In this document: positions 7,759-19,349 of the stretch, one piece after another
Layout of the letters: each line of letters begins with the position of its first letter
How positions within the stretch are numbered: position 1 is the stretch's first letter
From: Paenimyroides aestuarii
Lineage (GTDB): Bacteria; Bacteroidota; Bacteroidia; Flavobacteriales; Flavobacteriaceae
Direction of reading: 5' to 3'
Length of the DNA: 64,000 nt
Assembly: GCF_024628805.1 (NCBI RefSeq)
Contig: NZ_CP102382.1
Location: 124,001 to 188,000 of the forward strand
Program-made: the position numbers and the translations under genes
The notes under the pieces: generated by a model
What the model saw: only the letters and a program-made list of their open reading frames with translations
Told to the model about the DNA's origin: nothing
The model's database searches: none

Positions 7759-9807
7759 ATGAAAAAAATATTAGTATTCGCATCAGCTTTGTTACTAACT
7801 ATTAGTGCCGAAGCTCAAATAAAACGTCCACAACCAAAACCAGGACCAATGCCAACAGTGAACGTGCAAAAGCCGCAAGAGTTCACTATGAAAAATGGTT
7901 TAAAAGTAATGGTTGTAGAAGATCATAAACTGCCACGTGTAAGTTATATGTTAACGATTGATACACCACCTTATGTAGAAGGTGAAAAAGCAGGTGTATC
8001 TAGCCTAACAAGTGCAGTTGTTGGTAACGGAACCACAAAAACATCTAAAGAAAAATTCAACGATGAAATTGATTTCTTAGGAGCAAATGTTAACTTTTGG
8101 AACACCGGTGCATCAGCAAGCGGTTTGTCTAAATACAGTTCGCGTTTGTTAGAATTAATGGCAGAAGGTTCCCTAAATCCATTATTCGATCAAGAAGAGT
8201 TTGACAAAGCCAAACAGCAAGCTATTGAAGGTTTAAAAACAGATGAAAAATCAGTACCTTCTGTTGCCCGCAGAGTTACCAATGCTTTATTATTCGGAAC
8301 CAATCACCCAACAGGTGAATTTATCACCGAAGAAACATTGAACAATGTAACATTAGCAGATGTTAAGCAAAATTACGCATCGTACTTTGTACCAGAAAAC
8401 GCTTATTTAGTAGTTGTGGGTGACGTAAAGTTTAAAGATGTAAAAAAACAAGTAGAGAAATTATTCAAAAACTGGAAAAAAGCATCAGCACCTGTTGCTA
8501 AATATCCAGAACCAAATGATGTAGTAAAAACACAAATCGATTTTGTGGACATGCCAAACGCAGTTCAGTCTGAAATTGCTTTAGTAAACACCGTAAATTT
8601 AAAGTTAACCGACAAGGATTATTTTGCAGCATTAATTGCTAATCAAATCTTAGGTGGTGGTGGTGAAGGTCGTTTATTCTTGAACTTACGCGAAGCACAC
8701 GGATGGACATACGGCGCTTATTCGTCATTAGGATCAGGTAAATACACCTCAAAATTCACATCTTCTGCATCTGTTCGTAACGTAGTAACCGATTCTGCAG
8801 TGGTAGAATTTGTAAACGAATTGCAAAAAATCAGAACACAACCTGTAACCCAAGCAGAATTAGATCTTGCAAAAGCAAAATACATTGGAAACTTTGTAAT
8901 GGAAACCCAAAAACCAGGAACCATTGCGAGCTTTGCATTAAGAACAAAAACACAAAGTTTACCAGCAGATTTCTATGAAAACTACATAAAAAACATTCAG
9001 GCAGTAACTGTAGCTGATGTACAACGCGTAGCAAACAAATACTTCAAGAAAGACAATCAACGTATTGTGATTGTTGGTAAAGGAGCCGATGTTGCAGGTA
9101 CTTTAGACCGTTTAGGATACCCAGTAAACTATTACGACAAATATGCAAACCCAGTAGAAAAACCAGTTTTCAAAAAAGCAGCACCAGCAGGCGTAACTTC
9201 TAAAACAGTAATCGAAAATCACATCAAAGCAATTGGTGGTGAAGCAAAATTACAAGAAGCAAAATCGGTTGCAATGGTAGCAAAAGGAACCATGCAAGGA
9301 ATGGAAATTACATTAACCCAAAAACAAACTGCTAAAGGTCAAAAAATGGTATCTTTAAACGGTATGGGCATGGAATTAATGAAACAAGTAATTACACCAA
9401 CCATGGGCTACATGTCTGGCCAAGGTCAGAAGCAAGAATTAAAAGGCGACGATTTAAAAGATGCACAAGCTTCAGCAAAAATGTTCGATGAATTAGAAGA
9501 TTTGAAAAATGCAGCTAGTTTTGAATTAGCAGGAATCGAAACATTCAACGGCGAAGAAGTGTATGTTTTAAAGAAAGACAAACAAACCACTTTTTACAGC
9601 GTAGCCTCAGGCTTAAAAGTTGGATCATCCGAAACAATGGAAGCTCAAGGACAAACCGTAGAAATGACTACCGCATACAGCGATTACAAAGCAGTAAAAG
9701 GAATCAAGTTTCCACACAGTTTCACAGTGCCAATGTTAGGAAATGCAGAATTCAAAGTTTCTGATATAAAAGTAAACGAAGGCGTAACAGACGCAGACTT
9801 TAAATAA
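7759..9807 (+). CDS. M16 family peptidase-like protein, inactive type, with extra C-terminal domain
   Basis: The start is taken as the ATG at 7759, which opens a proper signal peptide (MKKILVFASALLLTISAEAQ); an upstream frame from 7714 overlaps the previous gene and lacks one. Residues about 30-470 are an M16 domain in which HxxEH is absent (the region reads GVSSLTSAVVGNGTTKTS) while the substrate-clamp part (GGGGEGRLFLNLREAHGWTYGAYS) is kept. Residues about 480-682 are a separate beta-rich domain (IENHIKAIGGEAKLQEAKS onward) resembling LolA-type outer-membrane lipoprotein-handling folds. It probably partners the catalytic M16 protein upstream in the periplasm. Confidence 0.85.
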   Translation: MKKILVFASALLLTISAEAQIKRPQPKPGPMPTVNVQKPQEFTMKNGLKVMVVEDHKLPRVSYMLTIDTPPYVEGEKAGVSSLTSAVVGNGTTKTSKEKFNDEIDFLGANVNFWNTGASASGLSKYSSRLLELMAEGSLNPLFDQEEFDKAKQQAIEGLKTDEKSVPSVARRVTNALLFGTNHPTGEFITEETLNNVTLADVKQNYASYFVPENAYLVVVGDVKFKDVKKQVEKLFKNWKKASAPVAKYPEPNDVVKTQIDFVDMPNAVQSEIALVNTVNLKLTDKDYFAALIANQILGGGGEGRLFLNLREAHGWTYGAYSSLGSGKYTSKFTSSASVRNVVTDSAVVEFVNELQKIRTQPVTQAELDLAKAKYIGNFVMETQKPGTIASFALRTKTQSLPADFYENYIKNIQAVTVADVQRVANKYFKKDNQRIVIVGKGADVAGTLDRLGYPVNYYDKYANPVEKPVFKKAAPAGVTSKTVIENHIKAIGGEAKLQEAKSVAMVAKGTMQGMEITLTQKQTAKGQKMVSLNGMGMELMKQVITPTMGYMSGQGQKQELKGDDLKDAQASAKMFDELEDLKNAASFELAGIETFNGEEVYVLKKDKQTTFYSVASGLKVGSSETMEAQGQTVEMTTAYSDYKAVKGIKFPHSFTVPMLGNAEFKVSDIKVNEGVTDADFK

Positions 9808-9825
9808 AAATCACAAACATCCCAT

Positions 9826-9862
9826 AAATGCCTTAGAGAAAATTCTTTAAGGCATTTTTTTT
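9826..9862 (+). terminator. terminator after the M16 pair
   Basis: AAATGCCTTA and its complement TAAGGCATTT flank a short loop and run into eight T residues. Confidence 0.85.
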
Positions 9863-9954
9863 ATCCCGCAAACAAAAAATACACATTTCTTTCATCAACC
9901 TAATAAAACAAACAATAAATTAGTATATTTAACCATAAAACATACTATCAACAC

Positions 9955-10329
9955 ATGCGAAATATAATAATAGTATTCATTTCCATCTTTTTCTTGTCGT
10001 GCACACAAAACGATGACAACAACGCTCGTGCCGACAACGGAACAACCCAAGTAACCCAAGCAACTATTAGCTACATCTCGCAAGAACCCACTCCACAAGG
10101 CAAATACCTAAACTACATACAAGCAACCGTACAAAACACTAAAAACACAATAGTAACAGGCTTCGTACAATTCAAAATCAAAGAATACGGCGACATCAAC
10201 TCATCCACCCTCATCATAGATAAAAACAGCGAAGTAACATTTTACGCCCTATTCGAAACCGATAAAATAATCAACGAAACCTATTTACTCTCCTCAAAAT
10301 TCTTGGAAGACACCCTAACCGTAGAATAA
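9955..10329 (+). CDS. small lipoprotein, unknown function
   Basis: 124 residues. A hydrophobic signal MRNIIIVFISIFFLSC ends in a lipobox-like LSC, then TQNDDNNARADNGTT, so the mature protein is likely lipid-anchored and surface or periplasmic. The remainder is a single beta-rich domain of the kind used for an extracellular carboxy-terminal or FxLYD-like fold (QEPTPQGKYLNYIQATVQN, TGFVQFKIKEYGD). Codon use is unusually rich in C-ending codons compared with neighbouring genes. No family can be assigned with confidence. Confidence 0.6.
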   Translation: MRNIIIVFISIFFLSCTQNDDNNARADNGTTQVTQATISYISQEPTPQGKYLNYIQATVQNTKNTIVTGFVQFKIKEYGDINSSTLIIDKNSEVTFYALFETDKIINETYLLSSKFLEDTLTVE

Positions 10330-10384
10330 CCAAAACATACAAGCCAACAACCATCATAAATACAGATATTAGTCCTACTTATCA

Positions 10385-10490
10385 GGGCAATCCCTTCCAC
10401 TAACGTTTCAGGTCGGGCTTTCCGCCGTCGCTTTTGTTTTTTTGCAAAAAACAAAGAGCTCCAACAAGGCTGCAATCCCTATTGCGGTTA
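10385..10490 (-). repeat. REP-like palindromic repeat, copy 1
   Basis: On the minus strand it reads GGGATTGCAGC, then a long T/A-rich stem (TTTGTTTTTTG and CAAAAAAACAAA), then AGCGACGGCGGAAAGCCCGACC. The same architecture, in the opposite orientation, occurs at 17131-17206. This is the pattern of a dispersed flavobacterial intergenic repeat. Confidence 0.55.
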
Positions 10491-10502
10491 GCTGATGATT
10501 AC

Positions 10503-10542
10503 TGTATAATGTAGGTTGTATAGTTGTATAATGTAAATTGTA
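10503..10542 (+). repeat. two copies of an 18-base AT-rich motif
   Basis: TGTATAATGTAGGTTGTA (10503-10520) and TGTATAATGTAAATTGTA (10525-10542). Further copies lie at 10688-10705, 14430-14447 and, inverted, 17108-17124, all around the rRNA operon. Confidence 0.6.
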
Positions 10543-10687
10543 CTGCTGTATATTGAAGAAAATAAGTGCAAATCTATAAATCTGTGGTTGGTCTGTTTAA
10601 GATTTTAAGTTCTTTTAGATGAACTTGCCTCGAACCTTAGTTCGATGGTTATGATGCAAATTTACAATTGACTTTAGCCACATTTCA

Positions 10688-10705
10688 TGTATAATGTAAA
10701 TTGTA
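10688..10705 (+). repeat. 18-base AT-rich motif, third copy
   Basis: TGTATAATGTAAATTGTA, identical to the copy at 10525. Confidence 0.6.
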
Positions 10706-10728
10706 TTACTGTATATTGTAGAAAAAAA

Positions 10729-11073
10729 GGCGACGACCCGAGCTTGCGAATTGCGCCGCACCACCCGAACGAAGCGAACGGTACACGTAGTAAATAACAA
10801 AAAAAAGCCCGTCTTGAAAAAGACAGGCTTTATTAAAAAAAGGCGACGACACGAGCTTGAGAATTGCGCCGCACCAACCGAGCGAAGCAAACGGTACGTA
10901 GTAAATAACAAAAAAGAAAGCCCGTCTTAAAAAAGACAGGCTTTACTAAAAAAAGGCGACGACCCGATCCACCTAGGCGGAGAATTGCGCCGCACCAACC
11001 GAGCGCGAAGCGAACGGTACGTAGTAAATAAAAAAAAAGCCTATCTTGAAAAAGACAGGCTTTATTAAAAAAA
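10729..11073 (-). repeat. tandem array of three 5S-tail units
   Basis: Three direct repeats lie immediately downstream of 5S rRNA: 10729-10841 and 10842-10954 (113 bp each) and 10955-11073 (119 bp). Read on the minus strand, each carries a terminator hairpin (AAAGCCTGTCTT... AAGACGGGCTTT), then ACGTACCGTTCGCTTCG..CGG, GTGCGGCGCAATTC, and ends GTCGTCGCC plus a T-run, a near copy of the last bases of 5S (GTCGCCGCC) and the bases after it. The unit next to 5S also contains TCCGCCTAGGTGGA, a hairpin similar to those in the tRNA-tail arrays. Confidence 0.8.
11041..11070 (-). terminator. terminator of the rRNA operon
   Basis: Just after 5S on the minus strand, AAAGCCTGTC pairs with GATAGGCTTT (one wobble) and a T-run follows. 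Copies recur in each 5S-tail unit, giving several terminators in series. Confidence 0.7.
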
Positions 11074-11182
<109 letters not shown>

Positions 11183-11379
11183 ATCTTTGTTTAAGGTTTA
11201 AAGTTTCTTTTGTTTCAGGTTTTTAACCTTGAACATTAAACTTCGAACTTTAAACGCAGCTTTGCTGCAATATTGTTAACATATTTTCGATACTTTTATT
11301 TATTTGTAGATATTATTTCAGTCTTAATACTTAATACTAAAATCTTAATACTAACACTATTCTTTACAAAGCAACTTCC

Positions 11380-14270
<2,891 letters not shown>

Positions 14271-14404
14271 CTCTACTTTTTTAGTTCTATGTTGTAAGCT
14301 ATAGGTTATAGGTTCGAAAACCTAAAACGTATTTCTTATAACGTACTACCAAAAAATGTGCTTTATATTATTTCTAATATCTTTTCTACTTTTTAAATGT
14401 ATCT

Positions 14405-14422
14405 CAATATGTCAATGAACTT
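14405..14422 (-). promoter_or_regulatory. boxA-like antitermination signal before 23S
   Basis: Minus strand AAGTTCATTGACATATTG. Almost the same sequence (AAGTTCATAGACATATTG) precedes 16S at 16643-16660. The duplication in both rRNA leaders and the GTTCwTwGA core fit the boxA element that recruits NusB/S10. Confidence 0.6.
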
Positions 14423-14429
14423 TTTTTAT

Positions 14430-14471
14430 TGTATAATGTAGTTTGTAATAGTGTATAATGTTCATTATACA
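14430..14471. repeat. 18-base AT-rich motif and adjacent perfect palindrome
   Basis: TGTATAATGTAGTTTGTA (14430-14447) is a fourth copy of the dispersed motif. Right after it TGTATAATG (14452-14460) and CATTATACA (14463-14471) form a perfect inverted repeat with a two-base centre. It sits in the rRNA spacer between the tRNA-Ala tail array and 23S. Confidence 0.55.
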
Positions 14472-14500
14472 ATATACAACTTACATTTTACAGTAAATTG

Positions 14501-14740
14501 TGGAGAATAAGGGAGTCGAACCCTTGACCTTCCCGCTTATAGCGGGACGCTCCAGCCCCTTTTGGCTGAATCTCTTGTGGTGGAGAATAAGGGAGTCGAA
14601 CCCTTGACCTTCCCGCCTATAGCGGGACGCTCCAGCCCCTTTTGGCTGAATCTCTTGTGGTGGAGAATAAGGGAGTCGAACCCTTGACCTTCCCGCCTAT
14701 AGCGGGACGCTCCAGCCCCTTTTGGCTGAATCTCTTGTGG
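14501..14740 (-). repeat. three 80-bp tRNA-Ala tail units (pseudo-tRNA array)
   Basis: Units 14501-14580, 14581-14660 and 14661-14740 are 80-bp direct repeats differing at only one obvious base (the first has TTATAG, the others CTATAG). In tRNA sense each unit gives a D-arm-like hairpin (CAGCC...GGCTG), GAGCG, a hairpin TCCCG-CTATAGG-CGGGA in place of the anticodon arm, then AGGTC and the exact T-arm and 3' acceptor strand of tRNA-Ala. The 5' acceptor strand is degenerate, so these are not functional tRNAs. They lie within the transcribed 16S-23S spacer. Confidence 0.85.
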
Positions 14741-14814
14741 TGGAGAATAAGGGAGTCGAACCCTTGACCTCCTGCGTGCAAGGCAGGCGCTCTAGCCAGC
14801 TGAGCTAATCCCCC
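14741..14814 (-). tRNA. tRNA-Ala (TGC)
   Basis: Cloverleaf on the minus strand: acceptor GGGGGAT/ATTCTCC with the G3-U70 alanine identity pair, anticodon stem CCTGC/GCAGG with loop CTTGCAC (anticodon TGC), variable AGGTC, T-arm AAGGG-TTCGACT-CCCTT. Here CCA follows the discriminator A in the DNA (14738-14740), where the repeat junction supplies it. Confidence 0.96.
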
Positions 14815-14901
14815 AATTTAGTTATGAATTGTGGATTATGAATTATGAACTAAATTTAATAATCCCTCAACCCTAGAATTTCCTTTGAATAAAATACTTT
14901 G

Positions 14902-14975
14902 TAGTCCCGGGCAGACTCGAACTGCCGACCCCTACATTATCAGTGTAGTACTCTAACCAGCTGAGCTACGAGACT
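14902..14975 (-). tRNA. tRNA-Ile (GAT)
   Basis: Minus strand cloverleaf with acceptor AGTCTCG/CGGGACT, anticodon stem CTACA/TGTAG around CTGATAA (anticodon GAT), T-arm GGCAG-TTCGAGT-CTGCC. It is in the standard 16S-Ile-Ala-23S spacer order. Confidence 0.97.
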
Positions 14976-15043
14976 CTGTATTTTTTATTCTGCTTTTTTT
15001 TGAACCAACAGTTAAAGAGTAAAAGATGTTTAAACCATCTCTA

Positions 15044-16562
<1,519 letters not shown>

Positions 16563-16642
16563 ATAATTTTTTATATTGTTGATGTGTCGTTTAAAACCTC
16601 TTGGTTGACCAAGAGCTTTTACTCTTTAATTCTCTGTTAATC

Positions 16643-16660
16643 CAATATGTCTATGAACTT
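16643..16660 (-). promoter_or_regulatory. boxA-like antitermination signal before 16S
   Basis: Minus strand AAGTTCATAGACATATTG, one base different from the copy before 23S (14405-14422). It lies between the rRNA promoter and the 16S 5' end, where an antitermination complex would load. Confidence 0.6.
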
Positions 16661-16696
16661 ATTCTTCTTTCTTTCGCTTCTCTCTCAAAGCGGTTG

Positions 16697-16727
16697 CAAA
16701 AGTAAAACTTATTTTTTAATCAGCAAA
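16697..16727 (-). promoter_or_regulatory. rRNA operon promoter
   Basis: Minus strand TTTG (16727-16724), 19-base spacer, TACTTTTG (16704-16697), a textbook Bacteroidota promoter about 135 bases before 16S. The following bases CAACCGCTTT are repeated at the second promoter upstream. Confidence 0.75.
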
Positions 16728-16761
16728 TTTATTTTTGCTTTTTTTTGAAAAAGTTTTTTTG

Positions 16762-16836
16762 TGGGCGATGAGGGGTTCGAACCCCCGACCCCCTCGGTGT
16801 AAACGAGGTGCTCTGAACCAGCTGAGCTAATCGCCC
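16762..16836 (-). tRNA. tRNA-Val (TAC)
   Basis: Minus strand cloverleaf: acceptor GGGCGAT/ATCGCCC, anticodon stem CCTCG/CGAGG with loop TTTACAC (anticodon TAC), T-arm CGGGG-TTCGAAC-CCCTC-type. It lies 200 bases upstream of 16S in the same orientation with its own promoter at 16859, and no clear terminator separates it from the rRNA promoter. Confidence 0.95.
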
Positions 16837-16858
16837 TTTTTCTTTTTTGAACGGACTG

Positions 16859-16891
16859 CAAAGATAATAACCTTTTTCTATACCATCCAAA
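16859..16891 (-). promoter_or_regulatory. promoter of tRNA-Val
   Basis: Minus strand TTTG (16891-16888), 21-base spacer, TATCTTTG (16866-16859), 23 bases before the tRNA-Val 5' end. Confidence 0.55.
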
Positions 16892-16946
16892 TTTATTTTT
16901 TACTTTTTTTCTATGAACGTGGCTTTCGTTGTCCTGAAAGCGGTTG

Positions 16947-16979
16947 CAAATATACTACTCTTTTTTTGGCTTTTGCAAA
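16947..16979 (-). promoter_or_regulatory. second upstream promoter of the rRNA/tRNA-Val region
   Basis: Minus strand TTTG (16979-16976), 21-base spacer, TATATTTG (16954-16947) followed by CAACCGCTTT, the same initiation context as the 16S promoter at 16697. It suggests a tandem rRNA promoter with tRNA-Val between the two copies. Confidence 0.5.
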
Positions 16980-17059
16980 TGGTTTTTCAAAGTTTTTTAA
17001 TCTTTTTTGTAATTGTTTGACAGCGTGTGGTTTTGAAGTTTAAGCTAGGTGAAAATAAT

Positions 17060-17088
17060 CTTTGCCAAAGTTTGAAACTTTGGCAAAG
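17060..17088. repeat. perfect 29-bp palindrome
   Basis: CTTTGCCAAAGTTT (17060-17073) and AAACTTTGGCAAAG (17075-17088) are perfect inverted repeats around a single G. No T-run follows on either strand, so it does not look like an ordinary terminator. It lies between the rRNA promoter region and a REP-like repeat. Confidence 0.7.
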
Positions 17089-17107
17089 TTGTACAATTTT
17101 ACAAAAC

Positions 17108-17124
17108 ACAATTTACATTATACA
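17108..17124 (-). repeat. 18-base AT-rich motif, inverted copy
   Basis: ACAATTTACATTATACA is the reverse complement of the motif found at 10503, 10525, 10688 and 14430. It lies upstream of the rRNA promoter, so copies bracket the operon. Confidence 0.55.
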
Positions 17125-17130
17125 GTAAAA

Positions 17131-17206
17131 CCGCGTTAGGGATAGCAGCGAAAATCCTTTTTGTGAGCTTGCGAACAAAAAGATTGTAGCGAATAGCCCG
17201 ACCCGA
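17131..17206 (+). repeat. REP-like palindromic repeat, copy 2
   Basis: Reads GTTAGGGATAGCAGCG, a stem (ATCCTTTTTG and ACAAAAAGAT) around GAGCTTGCGA, then TGTAGCGAATAGCCCGACCC. It matches the layout of the minus-strand copy at 10385-10490. Confidence 0.55.
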
Positions 17207-17297
17207 CTGTTTGCTTGTTTTTTTCTGTGATGGACGAAATGGTGTGTGGGTTCTGAGCTTTGTTTTGAAACGGAATGGAAGGGGAACGCCCATATCA

Positions 17298-17334
17298 TAA
17301 AAAAAATCCCGCCACTTTTGAAGGTGACGGGATA
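17298..17334 (-). terminator. terminator of ugd
   Basis: Minus strand ATCCCGTCACC and GTGGCGGGAT form a GC-rich hairpin followed by eight T residues, directly after the ugd stop. Confidence 0.85.
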
Positions 17335-17339
17335 TTGTT

Positions 17340-18731
17340 TTACTTGCCAATACCAATGTAGTGAAAGCCTATTTGTGTGATTTCGGACGGATTTAGTATG
17401 TTTCTTCCATCAAAAATGAATGCGGGTTGTTGCATTTGTTTTTTGATATTGGTATAGTTAAATGTTTTGAATTGATCCCATTCGGTTACTATTACTATAG
17501 CGTGTGCTTGCTGAAAAATAGTGTCTGGATGGTTGTATATTTTTATTTTGGTTGCTAGTTCTTCTTGTGGAATGGTGGTGCTTTTTTCTAAATCGGTAAA
17601 GATTTGTTGTGCGGTGACTTTTGGATCGTATATATGTAATTCTGCTTGTTCTTCTATGAGATAATTGGCGATATCGATGGCTGCTGATTCGCGCGAATCG
17701 TTGGTGTCTTTTTTGAACGCCCATCCTAATAGAACAATTTTTTTACCTGAAACGGTATTGAACATTTCTTGTACAATTTTGCGGGCGAATCGGCTTTTTT
17801 GATAATTGTTCATGCTAATTACTTGCTGCCAATAATCGGCAACTTCGTTTAAACCAAAAGTTTGGGCAATGTACACTAAATTGAGGATGTCTTTTTGAAA
17901 ACATGAGCCGCCAAACCCGACAGAAGCTTTTAGAAATTTGTCACCAATCCGACTGTCTTTTCCGATGGCAAATGCTACTTCGTCAATGTTTGCCTCTGTA
18001 GCTTCGCATATTGCCGACATGGCGTTTATGGAAGATATGCGCTGGGCAAGAAAGGCGTTTGCTGTGAGTTTTGATAATTCGCTAGACCAGATATTGGTGG
18101 TGATGATTTTATCGGTAGTGACCCAATTTTTATATATTTCGGAGAGTGCCGCAATGGCATTTTTACCTTCCGGGGTGTGATAATCGCCACCTATTAGAAC
18201 GCGATCAGGGTTTAGCAAATCATTGATAGCGGTGCCTTCTGCTAAAAATTCGGGGTTTGAGAGAATCTCAAACTGTACATTGTTTTGGGATTGTTTGAGT
18301 ATGCTTTTAATGGTTGATGCCGTACGAACGGGTAAGGTTGATTTCTCTACAACTATTTTATTGGTGGTGGCAACGCTTGCTATTTGGCGGGCGCAAAGCT
18401 CGACATATTTTAAATCTGCTGCCATGCCCTTGCCTAGTCCGTAAGTTTTTGTGGGAGTGTTTACCGATATAAAAATCATCTCGGCTTGTTGAATGGCTTC
18501 GTTTACTTGGGTGCTAAAAAATAAATTTACATTGCGCATTTGTGCAATGATTTCTGCCAACCCGGGTTCGTAAACAGGTAATTTGTCTAAGTTTTGTGCA
18601 TTCCAAGCGTTGATGCGTTCTTGATTTACATCTACTACTGTAACTTTTATATGTGGATTTTTTAATGCAATTACTGCCATTGTTGGACCACCAACATAGC
18701 CTGCACCAATACAACAAATTGATTTTATCAT
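17340..18731 (-). CDS. ugd: UDP-glucose 6-dehydrogenase
   Basis: 463 residues, usual length for the family. It oxidises UDP-glucose to UDP-glucuronate with two NAD+, supplying surface polysaccharide synthesis. The N-terminal Rossmann motif is [16 protein letters not shown]; the catalytic cysteine lies in [17 protein letters not shown]; the C-terminal UDP-binding domain carries [16 protein letters not shown]. It stands alone with its own terminator; no glycosyltransferase genes are adjacent. A closely related UDP-sugar dehydrogenase (for example for UDP-ManNAc) is less likely given the motif set. Confidence 0.93.
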   Translation of the reverse strand: MIKSICCIGAGYVGGPTMAVIALKNPHIKVTVVDVNQERINAWNAQNLDKLPVYEPGLAEIIAQMRNVNLFFSTQVNEAIQQAEMIFISVNTPTKTYGLGKGMAADLKYVELCARQIASVATTNKIVVEKSTLPVRTASTIKSILKQSQNNVQFEILSNPEFLAEGTAINDLLNPDRVLIGGDYHTPEGKNAIAALSEIYKNWVTTDKIITTNIWSSELSKLTANAFLAQRISSINAMSAICEATEANIDEVAFAIGKDSRIGDKFLKASVGFGGSCFQKDILNLVYIAQTFGLNEVADYWQQVISMNNYQKSRFARKIVQEMFNTVSGKKIVLLGWAFKKDTNDSRESAAIDIANYLIEEQAELHIYDPKVTAQQIFTDLEKSTTIPQEELATKIKIYNHPDTIFQQAHAIVIVTEWDQFKTFNYTNIKKQMQQPAFIFDGRNILNPSEITQIGFHYIGIGK

Positions 18732-18804
18732 AGAATTGTTTAAAAATAGTGCAACAAATTTGTTGCTTTAAGAGTCAAAATTACTAAATGATTTTTATTT
18801 ATGC

Positions 18805-19287
18805 TTATAAACTTTCTTCTCTAAATGTAAAAGGTAACAAGTTTTTTACAGACGGTGATTGAATGATTTCGCCGGCTTTTCCCATAAAGTAAATTGGAAT
18901 ATTGTTTTTTTGTTTGTTTTCGTATTCTAATAATGATTGCCTACAGGCTCCACATGGGGGAATGGGCTCTAATGTATCTTTTAAGGTGGATGATGCGGAG
19001 ATACAAATAGCTATTATTTGTTCGTTTGGAAAATTGGCTCCTGCAGAAAAAACAGCTGTTCGTTCGGCACAAAGTCCAGAAGGATATGCTGCATTTTCTT
19101 GATTAGACCCCAAAACAATTGTTCCGTTTTTTAACAATATCGCTGCTCCTACTTGGAAATTGGAATAAGGCGCGTATGCTTTTAACCGGGCTGCTACTGC
19201 TTGATTCATTAAATTTTGAATGGGCAATGGCAACTCGGTCAATTGTTTATAGCTGTATAATTTTGTTGGTATATTAATTTCTTGCAT
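18805..19287 (-). CDS. cdd: cytidine deaminase
   Basis: 160 residues from the ATG at 19287; a TTG four codons upstream is less likely. The zinc motifs are intact: CAERTAVF (with the catalytic glutamate) and PPCGACRQSLLEY. It deaminates cytidine and deoxycytidine to uridine in pyrimidine salvage, cytosolic, usually a tetramer. The porV terminator hairpin lies immediately upstream, so it is probably transcribed from a short separate promoter or by read-through. The cdd-porV-porU-gldJ neighbourhood is typical of Flavobacterium. Confidence 0.93.
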   Translation of the reverse strand: MQEINIPTKLYSYKQLTELPLPIQNLMNQAVAARLKAYAPYSNFQVGAAILLKNGTIVLGSNQENAAYPSGLCAERTAVFSAGANFPNEQIIAICISASSTLKDTLEPIPPCGACRQSLLEYENKQKNNIPIYFMGKAGEIIQSPSVKNLLPFTFREESL

Positions 19288-19296
19288 AAAAAAAGA

Positions 19297-19329
19297 CAAA
19301 AAAGCCCAAACAGTATTTGCTTGGACTTT
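19297..19329 (-). terminator. terminator after porV
   Basis: Minus strand AAGTCCAAGCA pairs (with wobbles) with TGTTTGGGCTT and is followed by a T-run. It ends just before the cdd start codon. Confidence 0.65.
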
Positions 19330-19349
19330 GTAATGATTTGTATGAGCAT

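Larger units (their letters stand above)
10330..10728. other. gene-free stretch with dispersed repeats
   Basis: No credible gene. It holds a repeat with a GGGATTGCAGC...GCGGAAAGCCCGACC layout on the minus strand (10385-10490) and three copies of an 18-base AT-rich motif (10503, 10525, 10688), each described separately. Confidence 0.7.

Noticed and set aside
14501-14740. Three additional functional tRNA genes (with apparent anticodon ATA)
   Set aside because: The anticodon-like loop has T33, but the 5' acceptor strand does not pair with the 3' strand and the D-arm is irregular.
17099-17356. 85-codon minus-strand frame
   Set aside because: It covers the REP-like repeat and the ugd terminator; composition is not protein-like.
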